Assembly: GCA_965249785.1 (NCBI GenBank)
Contig: CBDFMU010000030.1
Span: forward strand, 1-64,000
DNA from: M3007 sp965249785
GTDB taxonomy: Bacteria; Bacteroidota; Bacteroidia; Chitinophagales; Saprospiraceae
Direction of reading: 5' to 3'
DNA length: 64,000 bases
A program made the position numbers and the translations under genes. Positions 34,733 through 42,936 of the stretch are shown here, piece by piece. How positions within the stretch are numbered: position 1 is the first letter of the stretch; each line of letters opens with the position of its first letter. The notes beneath the pieces were generated by a model. That model was given only the letters and a program-made list of their open reading frames with translations. It ran no database searches and was not told the DNA's origin.

Positions 34733-34816
34733 ATGATGACCCTGCTCCTGATCCTCTTAGGTCTTTTCTGCTTCTGGCTCTTCTTTCGCGCCACCGATTT
34801 TTTTGAAAAAATATAA
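34733..34816 (+). CDS. 27-aa single-span membrane ORF heading the kdp operon
   Basis: Starts MMTLLLILLGLFCFWLFF and ends ATDFFEKI: one transmembrane helix and a short charged tail. It stops 12 bp before kdpF, is in the same direction, and has a KdpF-like size and profile. Bacteroidota kdp loci may often carry such an ORF, but this is from memory and not checked. It may be an extra small subunit or a KdpF duplicate. Too short to be certain; start could be either of the two ATGs. Confidence 0.55.
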   Translation: MMTLLLILLGLFCFWLFFRATDFFEKI

Positions 34817-34828
34817 AATCTACTAGTC

Positions 34829-34906
34829 GTGATACTACTTTTTGTGCTTGCGCTTCTGCTTTTCGGCTACCTCGTGTATGTATTGCTGAAACCAGAAAAA
34901 TTCTAG
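34829..34906 (+). CDS. kdpF: Potassium-transporting ATPase subunit KdpF
   Basis: 25 residues from a GTG start: a single hydrophobic helix (MILLFVLALLLFGYLVYVLL) followed by KPEKF, the near-invariant KdpF C-terminus. KdpF stabilises the KdpFABC complex in the inner membrane. Located directly upstream of kdpA as in other kdp operons. Short enough to be missed by automatic gene callers. Confidence 0.88.
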   Translation: MILLFVLALLLFGYLVYVLLKPEKF

Positions 34907-34912
34907 AAGGAT

Positions 34913-35050
34913 GTTGAGCATCTGCGATGTTGAGAAGGTTGAGATTGTTGAGAAAATCTCTTTCGTCCTCTTAATTTTCTCAACAATCTCAACCTTTTCT
35001 CAACAACCTCAACTTCTTCTCCCCTATCTCAACATTCTCAACAACTTTCA
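34913..35050 (+). repeat. Intercistronic word palindrome between kdpF and kdpA
   Basis: GTTGAG words follow kdpF. The arm at 34928-34957 pairs with 34974-35005 (GGTTGAGATTGTTGAGAAAA against its complement, two-base bulge), then more CTCAAC words run up to the kdpA ATG. Predicted stem of at least 21 continuous pairs. Confidence 0.88.
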
Positions 35051-35053
35051 CTC

Positions 35054-36745
35054 ATGAATACCGAAATCTTAGGCGTTGTGGCCATGTTTGTGGTCACTAT
35101 TGCGCTGGCCTGGCCCTTAGGCATTTATATAGCGCGGATATACGGCGGCGAGCGTACCTGGACCGATCCAATTTTTGGCCCCATCGAACGGCTATTTTTC
35201 CGCGTGAGCGGCATTGATAGTAGCCGCGAAATGACTTGGGTGGAACACTTGAAAACCATGTTGACCATTAATGTGGTGTGGTTTTTATTAACCATATTTG
35301 TTCTATTAAATATGGCCTGGTTACCACTGAATCCAGATGGTAATCCTTCGATGACCCCCGATCTGGCTTTTAATACCGCCATTTCATTCGTAGTTAATTG
35401 CAATTTGCAGCACTATTCCGGCGAGAGCGGTATGAGTTATTTGGGCCAGATCGCTATGATGTTCCTGCACTTCGTTAGTGCGGCCACGGGGATGGCCTCC
35501 GCAGCAGTTTTATTCAATGCGTTGAGAAGTCGCCAGACTAATGCACTGGGTAATTTTTACGACTATTTTCTAAAATCCGGTACCCGCATTCTATTGCCAA
35601 TCTGCATTATAGTGACTATTGGATTACTAGTAAACGGTACGCCGATGACCTTTGCAGGGAAAGACACAGTGGTGGGCTTGCAGGGCGATACCGTACAGGT
35701 TAGTCGTGGCCCGGTGGCAGCGTTTGTGGCCATCAAGCACCTCGGTACCAACGGCGGTGGCTTTTATGGTGCCAATTCCGCGCATCCATTGGAAGACACT
35801 AATTATATAACTGGTTTCATACAAATACTAGCGCAGTTTCTGATTCCAGCAGCCATGATTTTTGCCTTTGGATTTTTTCTGCGGCGGCGCAAATTGGCAT
35901 TGATATTCTTCGGGGTAATGACGCTCGGCTTTTTGATCCTGGTCATTCCGAATATTATTATGGAAATGAACGGCAATCCACTGATTGCCAAAATGGGTGT
36001 AGATCAAAGTCTGGGCGCCATGGAGGGCAAGGAACTCCGATTGGGGTCAGGCATGTCTGGCTATTGGAGTGTACTAACCACGGTCATTTCTACCGGCTCC
36101 GTGAATTCCATGCACGATAGTACAATGCCACTTTCGGGTATGAACGAACTGCTGGGTATGATGGTCAATGGTTTCTACGGCGGTTGTGGCGTTGGACTAT
36201 TAAATTTCTTTATTTACGTCATTATCGCCGTCTTTGTAGCTGGATTAATGGTGGGCCGTACACCAGAGTTTTTAGGCAAAAAAATAGAAGCACGGGAGGT
36301 GAAAATCGCCATGTTTATTGCCCTGCTCAGTCCATTGCTAATTATGGGCGGTACTGCACTATCTGCCTGGACCATTACGAATGACCCGTCACTACCTTGG
36401 CTCAATAATCCCGGTTTCCACGGTTTTTCAGAAATGCTCTACGAATGCACTTCTGCCAATGCCAATAATGGTTCCGGCTTTGAAGGACTGGGTGATAATA
36501 ATCCATTTTGGAACATCTCTACTGGTATTATTATGATTCTGGGTCGTTTTCTGCCAATTATTGGGCCGGTGGCCATCGCTGGATTGCTGGCTTCCAAGAA
36601 ATACATTCCTGAAAGTGCTGGTACTTTGAAAGTAGATACGCTGACTTTCGGGGTAATGATATTCTTCGTAATTGTTATTATCAATGCACTTTCTTATTTT
36701 CCAGCATTAGTGTTGGGCCCCATTTCAGAGTATTTGAGTATGTAG
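35054..36745 (+). CDS. kdpA: Potassium-transporting ATPase subunit KdpA
   Basis: 563 residues, normal length. It is the K+-selective channel-like subunit of KdpFABC in the inner membrane, with about ten helices and four degenerate selectivity-filter loops. Seen here are NCNLQHYSGE, TNGGGFYGANSAHP, GCGVGLLNFF and SANANNGSGFEGL, the filter-region motifs with conserved Gly. The start at 35054 gives MNTEILGVVAMFVVTIALAW, the expected first helix. The C-terminal codons run into GAGTATTTGA repeat DNA. High-affinity K+ uptake under K+ limitation is the known role. Confidence 0.96.
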   Translation: MNTEILGVVAMFVVTIALAWPLGIYIARIYGGERTWTDPIFGPIERLFFRVSGIDSSREMTWVEHLKTMLTINVVWFLLTIFVLLNMAWLPLNPDGNPSMTPDLAFNTAISFVVNCNLQHYSGESGMSYLGQIAMMFLHFVSAATGMASAAVLFNALRSRQTNALGNFYDYFLKSGTRILLPICIIVTIGLLVNGTPMTFAGKDTVVGLQGDTVQVSRGPVAAFVAIKHLGTNGGGFYGANSAHPLEDTNYITGFIQILAQFLIPAAMIFAFGFFLRRRKLALIFFGVMTLGFLILVIPNIIMEMNGNPLIAKMGVDQSLGAMEGKELRLGSGMSGYWSVLTTVISTGSVNSMHDSTMPLSGMNELLGMMVNGFYGGCGVGLLNFFIYVIIAVFVAGLMVGRTPEFLGKKIEAREVKIAMFIALLSPLLIMGGTALSAWTITNDPSLPWLNNPGFHGFSEMLYECTSANANNGSGFEGLGDNNPFWNISTGIIMILGRFLPIIGPVAIAGLLASKKYIPESAGTLKVDTLTFGVMIFFVIVIINALSYFPALVLGPISEYLSM

Positions 36746-36850
36746 TAAAATGGAGTATTTGAAGATTTGAGTATTCGGTTATTCGATACTCTAAATCCAC
36801 AACTAACAGGTTATTCAAATACTCGTCTCCTCAAATACTCATCACTTCAA
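36746..36850 (+). repeat. Intercistronic word palindrome between kdpA and kdpB
   Basis: GAGTATTTGAAGATTTGAGT follows the kdpA stop and TCAAATACTC words (about 36815-36840) precede the kdpB start. Stop, word, loop, complementary word, start, as in the other spacers, but with the mqnE-phosphatase word. Confidence 0.82.
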
Positions 36851-36862
36851 TTATTATTAAAA

Positions 36863-38902
36863 ATGGCACATAAATCAAGTCAATCCTTATTTCAACCCGA
36901 CTTAGTACGCACTGCGTTGCAACAGTCGTTTATTAAACTCGATCCCCGGATCATGGTGCGCAACCCCGTCATGTTTTGTGTAGAAGTGGGTACGATCATC
37001 ATGCTGGCGGTCACCTTTTATACCTTGTTTTCCAGGGATTCTGGTCAAGGTTCTTTTGGCTATAATCTGGCAGTTTTCTTGATTTTACTAGTAACTTTAT
37101 TATTTGCCAATTTCGCCGAAGCATTAGCCGAAGCACGCGGCAAAGCCCAAGCCGAAAGTCTGCGCAAAACCCGTTCCGAAACACCTGCCAAACGCTGGCG
37201 CGGCGAGGGTTTATCTTTGGAACCTATTTCCTCCGCCTCACTGCGGCAAGGTGATTATTTCTATTGCGAAGCAGGCGATACCATCCCAACCGACGGCGAA
37301 ATAGTAGAAGGATTAGCCACGATTGATGAAAGTGCAATAACGGGTGAATCAGCACCTGTAATTCGCGAATCCGGCGGCGACAAATCAAGCGTAACCGGTG
37401 GCACCAAAGTACTTTCTGATCATATTCGGGTACTAGTAACGGCTGCGCCCGGCGAGAGTTTTCTGGATAAAATGATTGCCTTGGTAGAAGGTGCCAAACG
37501 CCAAAAAACGCCCAATGAAATCGCGCTCACTATTCTGCTTGCTGGTTTTACACTAGTATTTGTTATAGTCTGCGTCACTTTGCAGCCGTTTGCCACTTAT
37601 GCGCAAACGCCGATTACTATTGCTGCGCTTATTTCGCTGTTTGTGTGTCTTATTCCGACTACTATTGGGGGTTTATTATCGGCGATTGGGATTGCGGGCA
37701 TGGACCGGGCGTTGCGGGCTAACGTGGTGACTAAATCCGGTAAAGCCGTGGAAACTGCGGGCGATTTAGATGTTTTATTATTAGATAAAACTGGGACTAT
37801 TACTATTGGCAATCGTAAAGCCACGCACTTCTACCCTGCCGAAGGCATACAATCGGTTGATTTTGTCCGCTTTGCCGCGCTCTCCTCACTGGCTGATGAT
37901 ACGCCGGAAGGCAAATCCATTGTAGAATTGGCGGGTAAAGAAGTCACCCAACGCCTAAATCTGGACGGTGCCACGATGATTAAATTCACCGCCGAGACCC
38001 GTAGCAGCGGCGTAGATACTAGTGACGGGACGCGTATTCGTAAAGGCGCACTGGATTCCATTCGTAAAATTAGCGAAAGTGCGGGCAATACATTTCCCGC
38101 AGATATATTGACGCAGACGCAATCTATTGCTTCGCAGGGCGGTACGCCACTGGTAGTGGCGATGAATGAAAAGGTGCTGGGTGTGATCGAATTGCAGGAT
38201 ATTATCAAGCCCGGCATCCGCGAACGTTTCGAGCGACTGCGCAAAATGGGGGTAAAAACGGTGATGGTTACTGGCGATAATCCATTGACAGCCAAGTATA
38301 TTGCCGAAGTGGCGGGTGTAGATGATTTCATCGCCGAAGCCAAACCGGAAGATAAAATGCAGTATATCCGGGAGGAGCAGGCCGCCGGAAAACTGGTCGC
38401 GATGATGGGCGACGGCACGAACGATGCGCCCGCTCTGGCCCAAGCCGATGTAGGCGTGGCGATGAACAGCGGTACACAAGCCGCCAAAGAAGCCGGGAAT
38501 ATGGTGGATTTGGACAATGATCCAACTAAATTAATAGAAATTGTGGAAATTGGGAAGCAACTATTAATGACGCGCGGTACGCTGACAACTTTTAGTATTG
38601 CTAATGACGTGGCTAAATATTTTGCTATTGTTCCGGCCTTGTTTATTGCCTCTATTCCCGGTTTGCAAGCACTGAATATTATGCGACTGACTAGTCCGGA
38701 AAGTGCGATTTTATCGGCTATTATTTTTAATGCCTTAATTATTCCGGCATTAATTCCGCTGGCACTAAAAGGGGTGGAATACAAACCAATTGGCGCAAGT
38801 GCGCTATTGAGACGCAATTTGTTAATTTATGGTTTGGGTGGTGTGCTAATTCCTTTTATAGGAATTAAATTGATTGATATGGTGGTTACGCTGATGCTTT
38901 AA
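36863..38902 (+). CDS. kdpB: Potassium-transporting ATPase subunit KdpB (P-type ATPase)
   Basis: 679 residues from MAHKSSQSLFQPDLV; the 32 earlier in-frame codons are repeat DNA. It hydrolyses ATP to drive K+ import through KdpA. The phosphorylated residue is Asp308 in LLLDKTGTITIG, the actuator loop is AITGESAPV, and the hinge is MMGDGTNDAPALAQADVGVA. GTKVLSDHIRV and TPNEIALTIL match class IA ATPases. About seven membrane helices. The remaining gene of the complex, kdpC, lies 411 bp downstream because of an inserted minus-strand gene and palindrome. Confidence 0.97.
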   Translation: MAHKSSQSLFQPDLVRTALQQSFIKLDPRIMVRNPVMFCVEVGTIIMLAVTFYTLFSRDSGQGSFGYNLAVFLILLVTLLFANFAEALAEARGKAQAESLRKTRSETPAKRWRGEGLSLEPISSASLRQGDYFYCEAGDTIPTDGEIVEGLATIDESAITGESAPVIRESGGDKSSVTGGTKVLSDHIRVLVTAAPGESFLDKMIALVEGAKRQKTPNEIALTILLAGFTLVFVIVCVTLQPFATYAQTPITIAALISLFVCLIPTTIGGLLSAIGIAGMDRALRANVVTKSGKAVETAGDLDVLLLDKTGTITIGNRKATHFYPAEGIQSVDFVRFAALSSLADDTPEGKSIVELAGKEVTQRLNLDGATMIKFTAETRSSGVDTSDGTRIRKGALDSIRKISESAGNTFPADILTQTQSIASQGGTPLVVAMNEKVLGVIELQDIIKPGIRERFERLRKMGVKTVMVTGDNPLTAKYIAEVAGVDDFIAEAKPEDKMQYIREEQAAGKLVAMMGDGTNDAPALAQADVGVAMNSGTQAAKEAGNMVDLDNDPTKLIEIVEIGKQLLMTRGTLTTFSIANDVAKYFAIVPALFIASIPGLQALNIMRLTSPESAILSAIIFNALIIPALIPLALKGVEYKPIGASALLRRNLLIYGLGGVLIPFIGIKLIDMVVTLML

Positions 38903-38914
38903 GGTTTTTCTTGT

Positions 38915-39015
38915 CGTAGAACACGTTTTGCTTTGTCATCCTGTCGGGAACCGTCCACGTCGCGGCACACGTAGAGCGGACGGTTCCCGACAGGATGACA
39001 AAAAGTAGTGTACAC
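38915..39015. repeat. REP-like palindromic element, copy 1
   Basis: Core inverted repeat 38934-39000: TGTCATCCTGTCGGGAACCG and its complement around a short variable centre. Outer parts GTAGAACAC (left) and TGTACACC (right) recur around the copy at 50250-50350, which lies in the opposite orientation. It sits after kdpB and may end or process its transcript. Confidence 0.85.
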
Positions 39016-39085
39016 CGTGACGCAGAAGGCTGTTGTGGAAGTAAAGTTCTAAATAATTAGAAACACCTATTTATCTAGTCACTAA

Positions 39086-39280
39086 TTAAACTTTACTAAC
39101 CTTGACTTCAATGTTTTTCTCCGCAAGAGCCTTTTTAAAATCTGCAAAAGCCGCTTTGGATACACTAGAAGAGCGAATAGTTATTTTGATTTTTTCATAC
39201 CCCATAGCCGCCGCTTTAATTTCCTCGAATGCCTTGTCTGTCATTTCGTCAAGAGACCTGAAAACAAATTTTTTATCCAT
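39086..39280 (-). CDS. Hypothetical 64-aa protein inside the kdp locus
   Basis: MDKKFVFRSLDEMTDKAFEE to IEVKVSKV: an alpha/beta-looking charged small protein with no signal or membrane segment and no recognised family. It is encoded against the kdp genes, between kdpB and kdpC, and its start is only 33 bp from the kdpC start, so the two share a divergent promoter region. Clean codon structure and an ordered composition make it more likely than a shadow frame. Start at 39280 chosen; 15 further upstream codons are possible. Confidence 0.55.
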   Translation of the reverse strand: MDKKFVFRSLDEMTDKAFEEIKAAAMGYEKIKITIRSSSVSKAAFADFKKALAEKNIEVKVSKV

Positions 39281-39313
39281 TTTCAAAAATTTTTCACAAA
39301 AATAACGAAAAAT

Positions 39314-39880
39314 ATGAGAACTCACATTCTCCCCGCCATAAAACTCACCCTTTGCTGCATTATCCTGTTCGCCGTTCTCTATCCACTTTCTATGTGGGGG
39401 TTAGCCTTGGTAATCGCCCCCAACGGCGGTAAAGGCGAAATAGTCGAAGCCAATGGCCGCACCGTCGGGTACTATCGCGTTGGTCAAAATTTCAGTGAAG
39501 ACCGCTATTTCTGGTCGCGCCCGTCGGCGGTGGGTTATAATGCTGCTGGTTCGGCTGGCTCCAATAAAGGGCCGACTAATCCCGATTATCTGGCCACTGT
39601 ACAAGCCCGTCTGGACACTTTTCTAGTCCATAATCCCGGCGTAACTGCCAGCCAAGTACCCACCGAACTGGTTACTGCGAGCGGTTCCGGTCTTGATCCA
39701 CATCTTTCGCCGTCTGGTGCGCTGGTACAAGTGTCGCGCATTGCACGAGTACGTAATCTAGATCAAAACCGTCTGCGCCAATTGGTGGCCGAAAATATAG
39801 AACAGCCACGATTCGGCTTTTTTGGTACGCCCGTAGTGAATGTGCTGCAACTGAACCTTGCACTGGATCAATTGAAATAA
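39314..39880 (+). CDS. kdpC: Potassium-transporting ATPase subunit KdpC
   Basis: 188 residues. One N-terminal membrane helix (LTLCCIILFAVLYPLSMWGL) is followed by a periplasmic domain with RYFWSRPSAVGYN, SGSGLDPHLSP and RIARVRNL, the KdpC hallmarks. KdpC supports ATP and K+ affinity of the KdpFABC complex. Separated from kdpB by a REP-like element and a minus-strand small gene, it may have its own promoter or rely on readthrough. Confidence 0.96.
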   Translation: MRTHILPAIKLTLCCIILFAVLYPLSMWGLALVIAPNGGKGEIVEANGRTVGYYRVGQNFSEDRYFWSRPSAVGYNAAGSAGSNKGPTNPDYLATVQARLDTFLVHNPGVTASQVPTELVTASGSGLDPHLSPSGALVQVSRIARVRNLDQNRLRQLVAENIEQPRFGFFGTPVVNVLQLNLALDQLK

Positions 39881-39929
39881 TAAACTACTGGACCAACAAC
39901 CTTTTACCAAACCACCACACATTTTTTCC

Positions 39930-40994
39930 ATGAAAAATCTATTATTTCTCCCACTTCTTTTCAGTACAATTCTAGTATTTGGTCAAAATACCGATTCTAC
40001 TCGTGCGCTCACTTTTAGCGGCTATACCGAAGTTTTTTATCAATACGATTTTAATCAACCGGCAGATAATGCGCGACCTAGTTTCTTGTATAACCACAAT
40101 CGCGTCCATGAAGTAAACATAAACCTGGCCTACTTAAAAGCCACTTATACTACGGACAAAGTGCGCGGCAACTTGGCACTCATGGCTGGTACCTATGCGG
40201 ATGATAATTTGTCCGCAGAATCCGATGTGACCCAGCATATTCTGGAAGCCAATGTGGGCGTGCGCCTTGGCAAACGTACCTGGGTAGACGCGGGTATTAT
40301 GCCCTCGCATATTGGTTTTGAGAGTGCTATTTCCAAAGATTGCCGCACATTGACGCGTAGTCTGGTGGCTGAAAATTCGCCCTATTTCGAGACAGGTGTC
40401 AAACTAACTTACCAACCAAACGACAAATGGACATTAGCCGCCTTATATTTAAATGGTTGGCAGCGCATTGCTCGACCAGCGGGAAACACTTTTCCGGCTT
40501 TCGGCACACAAATTACCTGGAAACCGAATAGTAATGTCACTCTGAATTATAGTACATTTTTGGGTAGTGATAAGCCAGACGACAACCGTTTAATCCGTCA
40601 ATACCACAATCTCTATGGCATTTTTGTCGCGGGTGACTGGGAATTTACTGCCGGATTTGATTTCGGAGCGGAGCAGGCGCGCAAAGGAGATAGTGAATTA
40701 AATACGTGGTATACGCCGGTTTTAATTGCTCGTTATCAGACGTCGCCGCGTACGGCACTGGCCTTGCGGGGAGAATATTTTGAAGACAAAAAAGGGGTCA
40801 TTATCGCCACTGGCACGGAAAATGGTTTTCAGACCTTAGGCCTGTCTTTAAACTTCGATTACCGCATTTCGGACAATGCCTTATGGCGCATCGAAGGGCG
40901 AGTATTGAATAGTAAAGATGGAATATTTGTAACGAATGATGGGCTTTCGGCAACGCGTCCTTATGTGACGACTAGTTTAGCGATTTCATTTTAG
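39930..40994 (+). CDS. Outer-membrane porin-like beta-barrel protein linked to kdp
   Basis: 354 residues, with the signal peptide ending at VFGQ. Alternating amphipathic strands run through the protein (LTFSGYTEVFYQYDF, VRGNLALMAGTYADD, WKPNSNVTLNYSTFLG) and the last residue is Phe, as in outer-membrane barrels. It starts 49 bp after kdpC in the same direction. Porin-like genes at this place are seen in several Bacteroidota kdp operons, suggesting a K+ entry route across the outer membrane; that link is inference from context. Confidence 0.85.
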   Translation: MKNLLFLPLLFSTILVFGQNTDSTRALTFSGYTEVFYQYDFNQPADNARPSFLYNHNRVHEVNINLAYLKATYTTDKVRGNLALMAGTYADDNLSAESDVTQHILEANVGVRLGKRTWVDAGIMPSHIGFESAISKDCRTLTRSLVAENSPYFETGVKLTYQPNDKWTLAALYLNGWQRIARPAGNTFPAFGTQITWKPNSNVTLNYSTFLGSDKPDDNRLIRQYHNLYGIFVAGDWEFTAGFDFGAEQARKGDSELNTWYTPVLIARYQTSPRTALALRGEYFEDKKGVIIATGTENGFQTLGLSLNFDYRISDNALWRIEGRVLNSKDGIFVTNDGLSATRPYVTTSLAISF

Positions 40995-41002
40995 AATTAG
41001 TA

Positions 41003-41665
41003 CTACTTACCTACACGTACACCGCGACGACGAGGCAGGGAAGCAGGGTCAGGAAATTCAATATCTTCATAAATATCACTTAACGCGATGGAACAACCGA
41101 GCGAGCGAAGCAAAATATTAGCAGTAAGATCGGTCACTTTGGTTTCGCGCCACAGATCGGGCTCTTCGCGAAAACGGGTTTCTACCTGGCACATATCCTG
41201 CTCAATCAATATGTATTCCTGAAAAGAAGATAGGGTCTTATATTCTGAAAATTTCTCTACACGATCATACTTTTTTGTGCTTTTAGAAAGTACTTCTACT
41301 ATTAAAACAGGATTGATCATCAACACCTGATTATCATCCCAATAGAGTGGCTTTTCGCAGATAACTAATACATCAGGGTATAGTCCGTAATTGAGTTCAG
41401 GCAAATAAACAAGTTGTTGAGCAGTAAAAATCCGATACTTTTTAGGCAAAGATTTTATGGCTGTTTTGAGTGCAGAAATAATATTTGCAGTAATTTCATT
41501 GTGTGGACCCTTAGCCATAGGAAGTTTGACAATTTCGCCATCGTAATATTCATGCAATGCAGTAGCCTGTTCTTCCCGACGCAGGTATTCATCCAGCGTA
41601 TAAAGCCGGGGTCGTCGGGTAGGTTTTAAAATAGCCAGTGGATTGGTAGCAGTTGATTCTTGCAT
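41003..41665 (-). CDS. Uma2 family (DUF820) putative endonuclease
   Basis: 220 residues from MQESTATNPLAILKPTRRP. It has the Uma2 restriction-endonuclease-like core: YTLDEYLRREEQATALHEYYDGEI, then GLYPDVLVICE, NPVLIVEVLSKSTKKYDRVEKF and FQEYILIEQD. PDVLVI and the E-V-L segment hold the likely metal ligands. Function of the family is unproven; it is a PD-(D/E)XK fold, often in many copies per genome. It is encoded against the kdp genes, 8 bp from the porin stop and 40 bp from the kdpD start, so it looks inserted into the locus. A decayed relative lies at 57863-58160. Confidence 0.9.
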   Translation of the reverse strand: MQESTATNPLAILKPTRRPRLYTLDEYLRREEQATALHEYYDGEIVKLPMAKGPHNEITANIISALKTAIKSLPKKYRIFTAQQLVYLPELNYGLYPDVLVICEKPLYWDDNQVLMINPVLIVEVLSKSTKKYDRVEKFSEYKTLSSFQEYILIEQDMCQVETRFREEPDLWRETKVTDLTANILLRSLGCSIALSDIYEDIEFPDPASLPRRRGVRVGK

Positions 41666-41705
41666 ATCGTGCAAATACTTTAATAAGCACAAAAATAAAA
41701 CAAAA

Positions 41706-42830
41706 GTGGACGACAAACAACAATCGGTAGATCATTTTCTGGAACTCGTGCGTCGTTCGCGGCGCGGAAGGTTCAAGATTTATATCGGGATGTCGGCGGG
41801 CGTGGGCAAGACTTACCGCATGTTGCAGGAGGCACATACGTTGCTGCGCAATGGCGTGGGCGTAAAGATCGGCTATATCGAAACCCACGGGCGCGCAGAG
41901 ACGGCGGCGTTGATGGAGGGATTGCCGATTATTCCCCGCCGGAAGTTGTTCTACAAAGGCAAGGAACTGGAAGAAATGGATGTGCAAGCCATTATTTCCC
42001 TGCACCCGGAAGTAGTGGTGGTCGATGAATTGGCGCACACGAATATAGAAGGCAGTAAAAATGACAAGCGTTGGCAAGATGTGGTCGACATTCTGGAAGC
42101 GGGCATCAACGTCATCAGCGCGGTGAATATTCAGCATTTGGAAAGCCTGAATGCCGATGTAGAACGTATTGCCGGGGTGCAAATCCATGAGCGCGTGCCT
42201 GACCGCATTCTGCATTTGGCCGATGAGGTGGTGAATATTGACATGACCGCCGAGGAACTGATCAACCGTTTGCGGGAGGGGAAAATTTATTCGCCCGACA
42301 AAATTCAGATCGCGCTAGGCAATTTTTTCCAACCTGAAAAAATTCTGCAACTCCGCGAATTAGCCCTAAAAGAAGTGGCCACCCAAGTGGAGCGCAAGAT
42401 CGAAACCGAGATGACGCGCCCCAATGATCTGCGCTCGGAACGTTTTCTGGCCTGTATTAGCAGCAATTCCGACACCGCCAAAAATATCATTCGCAAGACG
42501 GCTCGCTTGGCGGCGCATTACAATTCCCGCTGGTTCGTGTTGTATGTGCAAACACCCGCCGAAGGCAACGATAAAATCCCGCTGGCGACGCAACGGCATT
42601 TGCTCAACAACTTCAAACTGGCGACCGAATTAGGTGGCGAAGTCATTCAGGCAAAAAATCCGCGCATCGCCACCGCCATCATCGAAACCGCCGAAAGTCG
42701 CCAAATTACGACCCTTTGCCTCGGCAAACCGCACTTCAATCTTTTGCAGATCATATTGAGTACCAATGTATTCAATCAATTATTACAAAAAATGTCTGCT
42801 TCCGATGTGGACATTGTTATTATGTCGTGA
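41706..42830 (+). CDS. kdpD: KdpD sensor part (KdpD domain plus USP-like domain), no kinase
   Basis: 374 residues from a GTG at 41706; earlier in-frame codons overlap the opposite gene's leader. The KdpD N-terminal domain with P-loop IGMSAGVGKT (about 27-36), TRMLQEA-like helix and VVVVDELAHTN is complete. A universal-stress-like domain follows (RFLACISSNSDTAKNIIRKT, RQITTLCLGKP). The four-helix membrane part, GAF and kinase domains of full-length KdpD are absent; a separate histidine kinase gene follows. It presumably senses K+ or ATP and talks to that kinase. Split KdpD proteins are known in other bacteria. The response regulator kdpE is not in the window. Confidence 0.9.
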   Translation: MDDKQQSVDHFLELVRRSRRGRFKIYIGMSAGVGKTYRMLQEAHTLLRNGVGVKIGYIETHGRAETAALMEGLPIIPRRKLFYKGKELEEMDVQAIISLHPEVVVVDELAHTNIEGSKNDKRWQDVVDILEAGINVISAVNIQHLESLNADVERIAGVQIHERVPDRILHLADEVVNIDMTAEELINRLREGKIYSPDKIQIALGNFFQPEKILQLRELALKEVATQVERKIETEMTRPNDLRSERFLACISSNSDTAKNIIRKTARLAAHYNSRWFVLYVQTPAEGNDKIPLATQRHLLNNFKLATELGGEVIQAKNPRIATAIIETAESRQITTLCLGKPHFNLLQIILSTNVFNQLLQKMSASDVDIVIMS

Positions 42831-42936
42831 GAAGGTGAGAGAAGTGAGAAAAAGTGAGAGCCGTAGCGGCAACCTTGGCTTTCTAAACCAATCATATCAA
42901 CTACATAAACCTCCATCAACCCTTATCAACCATTCC
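42829..42936 (+). repeat. GTGAGA-word and ATCAAC-word spacer
   Basis: GTGAGA words (42829-42861) follow the kdpD stop and ATCAAC words (about 42887-42930) precede the kinase ATG. It has the same plan as the other word spacers, but the two words pair poorly. A single GTGAGA arm also follows the AAA ATPase gene at 48636-48668. Confidence 0.55.

Noticed and set aside
34564..34794. 76-aa minus-strand frame upstream of kdpA
   Set aside because: It overlaps the plus-strand 27-aa membrane ORF, has an Arg/Cys/Lys-rich shadow composition and no homology pattern.
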